A stretch of DNA of 7,306 nt from Nitrospinales bacterium (GTDB lineage Bacteria > Nitrospinota_A > UBA7883 > JACRGQ01): positions 1 to 7,306 of the forward strand of contig JAHFEI010000095.1 in NCBI GenBank assembly GCA_023248615.1. The letters run 5' to 3'. The notes below the pieces were generated by a model. That model saw nothing but the letters and a program-made list of their open reading frames with translations, was not told the origin of the DNA and searched no databases. Shown here one piece after another: positions 5,566 to 7,306 of this stretch; position 1 is the stretch's first letter; each line of letters begins with the position of its first letter. The translations under genes and the position numbers were made by a program.

Positions 5566-6362
5566 TGCGCCCTTCCCGTAGAAGTGGCATCGTACCGCGC
5601 CAAGCATTCCAGCGATTGCGCTATGTCTTCCAGCGAGAAGTTTTCTATTATCATTGCGCCCTCCAGCTTCAGCCCCGCCAGTTTTTTGATGATGTTCCCG
5701 AAAAGCTCCGGCGGGATGTGCCATAGCGGCCTGTGGTCGCGCTCGGCCACGCCGTGGATATGCGCCATCCGCATATGCTTGCCGTACATCTCCATGAACG
5801 ATAGCGGGTCGCCCCCCTCGCAAAGCAAGTGTCCGATGTCGAAACATAAGGAAACGCCCAAGTCCTCTACGGAATCCCACACCTCATTGAACGGGGTACC
5901 TATGAGATTTTCAACGCACATGGTTTTTGGCTCGACCCCCGTGGTTTGCAGGATACGCGCAATCCTTTCTGCGGCGAGGCGCGTGTCGAATGTCCCTCCG
6001 TTTTTTTCCACATGAAGCACGTAGCTGGCTATGCCGAGCGGCTTGAAGCGGCTTATTACTCCCGCCACCGCCGCCTCCGGCGTTCCGCCCGGCAGGGCCA
6101 TGCCCGTTGGCACCGGCAGGTGGAGCGAGTAGCTTATCCCGCCTGTTTTCAATTCTCCCAGAATCGCGATTTCCGCATCGCTTACCGGCGATTTTTCCAT
6201 CGGCTCGTAGGCCAGCAATTGTACCTCGCCCACAATTCCCTTCAGCCTCCTTACGTTGTCCGAATATCCGGCAGGCCAGACGTAGGAGGATACCCCAACC
6301 TTTATCCCAAGGTTGTCGAACCTCCCACGGAATTTCTCAAGCGGATTGTCATTAATGTCCAT
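5562..6362 (-). CDS. cbiR: CbiR-like cobamide remodeling hydrolase (AP endonuclease 2 / xylose isomerase-like TIM barrel)
   Basis: The 266-residue protein has the pattern of the AP_endonuc_2 TIM-barrel superfamily, usually annotated only as sugar phosphate isomerase/epimerase. Candidate metal ligands occur in the endonuclease IV order: His81 ('SLHLPVP'), His117 ('VLHVEKN'), Glu151 ('CVENLIG'), Asp175 and His178 ('CFDIGHLL'), His201/His203 ('MAHIHGV'), the Asp209-His210 area, and Glu240 ('MIIENFS'). Known family fact: CbiR of Akkermansia muciniphila belongs to this superfamily and hydrolyses the phosphoribosyl bond of the cobamide nucleotide loop, starting lower-ligand replacement. The position between cbiB and cobU, with a four-base ATGA overlap onto cobU, makes this function far likelier than sugar isomerization or DNA repair. 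The assignment rests on fold pattern plus context; I could not align it to a characterised CbiR. ATG 6362 is the only ATG near the N-terminus, with a weak GGGA seven bases upstream. Confidence 0.8.
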   Translation of the reverse strand: MDINDNPLEKFRGRFDNLGIKVGVSSYVWPAGYSDNVRRLKGIVGEVQLLAYEPMEKSPVSDAEIAILGELKTGGISYSLHLPVPTGMALPGGTPEAAVAGVISRFKPLGIASYVLHVEKNGGTFDTRLAAERIARILQTTGVEPKTMCVENLIGTPFNEVWDSVEDLGVSLCFDIGHLLCEGGDPLSFMEMYGKHMRMAHIHGVAERDHRPLWHIPPELFGNIIKKLAGLKLEGAMIIENFSLEDIAQSLECLARYDATSTGRAQ

Positions 6363-6416
6363 AATACGTTCCCAAACTGGCTTTTTCCCGCGCCGGTATA
6401 CGGCTAATGGAGCATG

Positions 6417-7306
6417 TTAACGCCACAGCGACGCAAAGGCAAAAAGTATGCACGAGATAAACGATGCCACGCGTAGCAGGCGAACCGCCGCATCTATTTG
6501 TTCCGCCCCGAGTGGGCGTTTTGTGTCCCCCAGTTGCGGCTTGGCTTTCACGACCCCGGCGTACCTGCTTGCGCCCCCCAGTTGTACGCCAAGTGCGCCT
6601 GCAAAGGCCGCCTCGGCATGTGCGCTATTGGGGCTTGGATGTTTCAGCCTGTCGCGCCACGCTACATACAACGCCCCTCGCGCATCCATCCGCAACATGA
6701 GCGACGCTAGAAAAATAATAACCAGTGAGAGCCTCGCCGGCACGAAATTCGCCGCATCGTCCAGCCGTGCGGAAACTTTGCCAAACAGTTCGTACTGTTC
6801 GTTCCGGTAGCCGACCATGGAGTCGCACGTATTCACCGCGCGGTATGCCATAGCCAGCGGCCCGCCGCCAATGGCCGCGAAGAAAAGCGGGCTTATAAGG
6901 CTGTCGACGCTATTTTCCGCCACAGTTTCTATACATGCGCGGGCTATCTCCTCCCGCGTCATCTCCTGCGTATCGCGCCCCACTATCATGGAAAGCTCCT
7001 TCTTTGCCCCATCGTCATCGCCAGCCATGAGCAACCGGCGGATTTTTATCGCCTCGTGCGCGAGCGATGCCGGAGATATGGAAAAGTAGATGAGTAGTGC
7101 CGTTGCCAAAAAACCGGCGGCGGGGTGCAAAGAAGCCGCCCACGCGGCGAAGAGGTACGAGACGGCCAATACGGACAATACCGTGACGGCGGAAAGAAGA
7201 AGCCCCGCGAGAAACAGGTTGCCGAAAATGGTGCGGTACAGCTTTTCCTGGGCCTGTATAAAAAGGCCGATGAGCCGCACCGGATGCAACCCTATGGCCG
7301 GGTCTT
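6417..7306 (-). CDS. cbiB: Adenosylcobinamide-phosphate synthase CbiB (5' partial)
   Basis: Membrane enzyme (CbiB; CobD in Pseudomonas naming). It amidates adenosylcobyric acid with (R)-1-aminopropan-2-ol phosphate or a related amino alcohol, giving adenosylcobinamide (phosphate). The frame runs off the right edge; 295 residues are visible, beginning 'DPAIGLHPVRLIG', which in family members lies about 15-25 residues from the start, so little is missing. The TTG at 7289 is an internal codon of this motif, not a start. Hallmarks in visible numbering: 'MIVGRDTQEM' near 106-115; 'ARACIETVAENSVDSLISPL' near 122-141; 'AYRAVNTCDSMVGYRNE' near 153-169; 'SARLDDAANFVPARL' near 178-192; and 'SPNSAHAEAAFAGALGVQLG' near 224-243. 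There are several membrane segments near the N-terminus, near 190-205 and at the C-terminus. It is the first visible gene of the minus-strand block, with 54 bases before cbiR. Any promoter or cobalamin riboswitch would lie outside the window. Confidence 0.96.
   Translation of the reverse strand, partial: DPAIGLHPVRLIGLFIQAQEKLYRTIFGNLFLAGLLLSAVTVLSVLAVSYLFAAWAASLHPAAGFLATALLIYFSISPASLAHEAIKIRRLLMAGDDDGAKKELSMIVGRDTQEMTREEIARACIETVAENSVDSLISPLFFAAIGGGPLAMAYRAVNTCDSMVGYRNEQYELFGKVSARLDDAANFVPARLSLVIIFLASLMLRMDARGALYVAWRDRLKHPSPNSAHAEAAFAGALGVQLGGASRYAGVVKAKPQLGDTKRPLGAEQIDAAVRLLRVASFISCILFAFASLWR

Noticed and set aside
4964..5581. 205-codon open frame on the + strand opposite cobU
   Set aside because: It spans the cobU gene and the cobU/cobT overlap on the other strand, with no recognisable domain and no plausible ribosome site.
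6363..6416. Possible promoter or terminator between cbiB and cbiR
   Set aside because: Only a four-base stem (GCCG/CGGC) without a T-tract is seen, and there is no convincing -35/-10 pair. It reads as an ordinary intra-operon gap.

Overview
The window looks like chromosomal DNA of a Gram-negative bacterium of moderate GC content. YidC has the large periplasmic domain found only in diderms, and yidC is followed directly by jag, a pairing known from Deltaproteobacteria-like and Nitrospirae-like lineages as well as Firmicutes. I cannot place the organism more precisely from this sequence alone.

Layout: two gene blocks converge near base 1970. On the + strand are the 3' part of yidC (membrane protein insertase, cut by the left edge) and jag/khpB (KH-R3H RNA-binding protein), which are nearly touching. 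On the - strand, read from right to left, is a compact run of six genes: cbiB (cut by the right edge), cbiR, cobU, cobT, cobS and larC. Between the blocks is a 12-bp perfect inverted repeat. No gap exceeds 72 bases, and I see no RNA gene, mobile element, CRISPR array or frameshifted gene.

How the genes work together: the - strand block is a late cobamide (vitamin B12 family) assembly and salvage operon. CbiB attaches the aminopropanol-type linker to the corrinoid. CobU activates cobinamide (phosphate) to GDP-cobinamide, CobT makes the alpha-ribazole-type nucleotide, and CobS joins the two at the membrane. The TIM-barrel gene between cbiB and cobU fits CbiR, the AP-endonuclease-2-superfamily hydrolase that opens the nucleotide loop of finished cobamides so that the lower ligand can be replaced. 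Its expected product, cobinamide phosphate, is the substrate of CobU, whose start codon overlaps the cbiR stop codon. The block therefore reads as a cobamide remodeling operon. The last gene, larC, encodes a nickel-pincer nucleotide cofactor metallochelatase family protein. Its presence beside cobamide genes, with no larA, larB or larE in view and no Shine-Dalgarno at its start, is the least explained part of the window.
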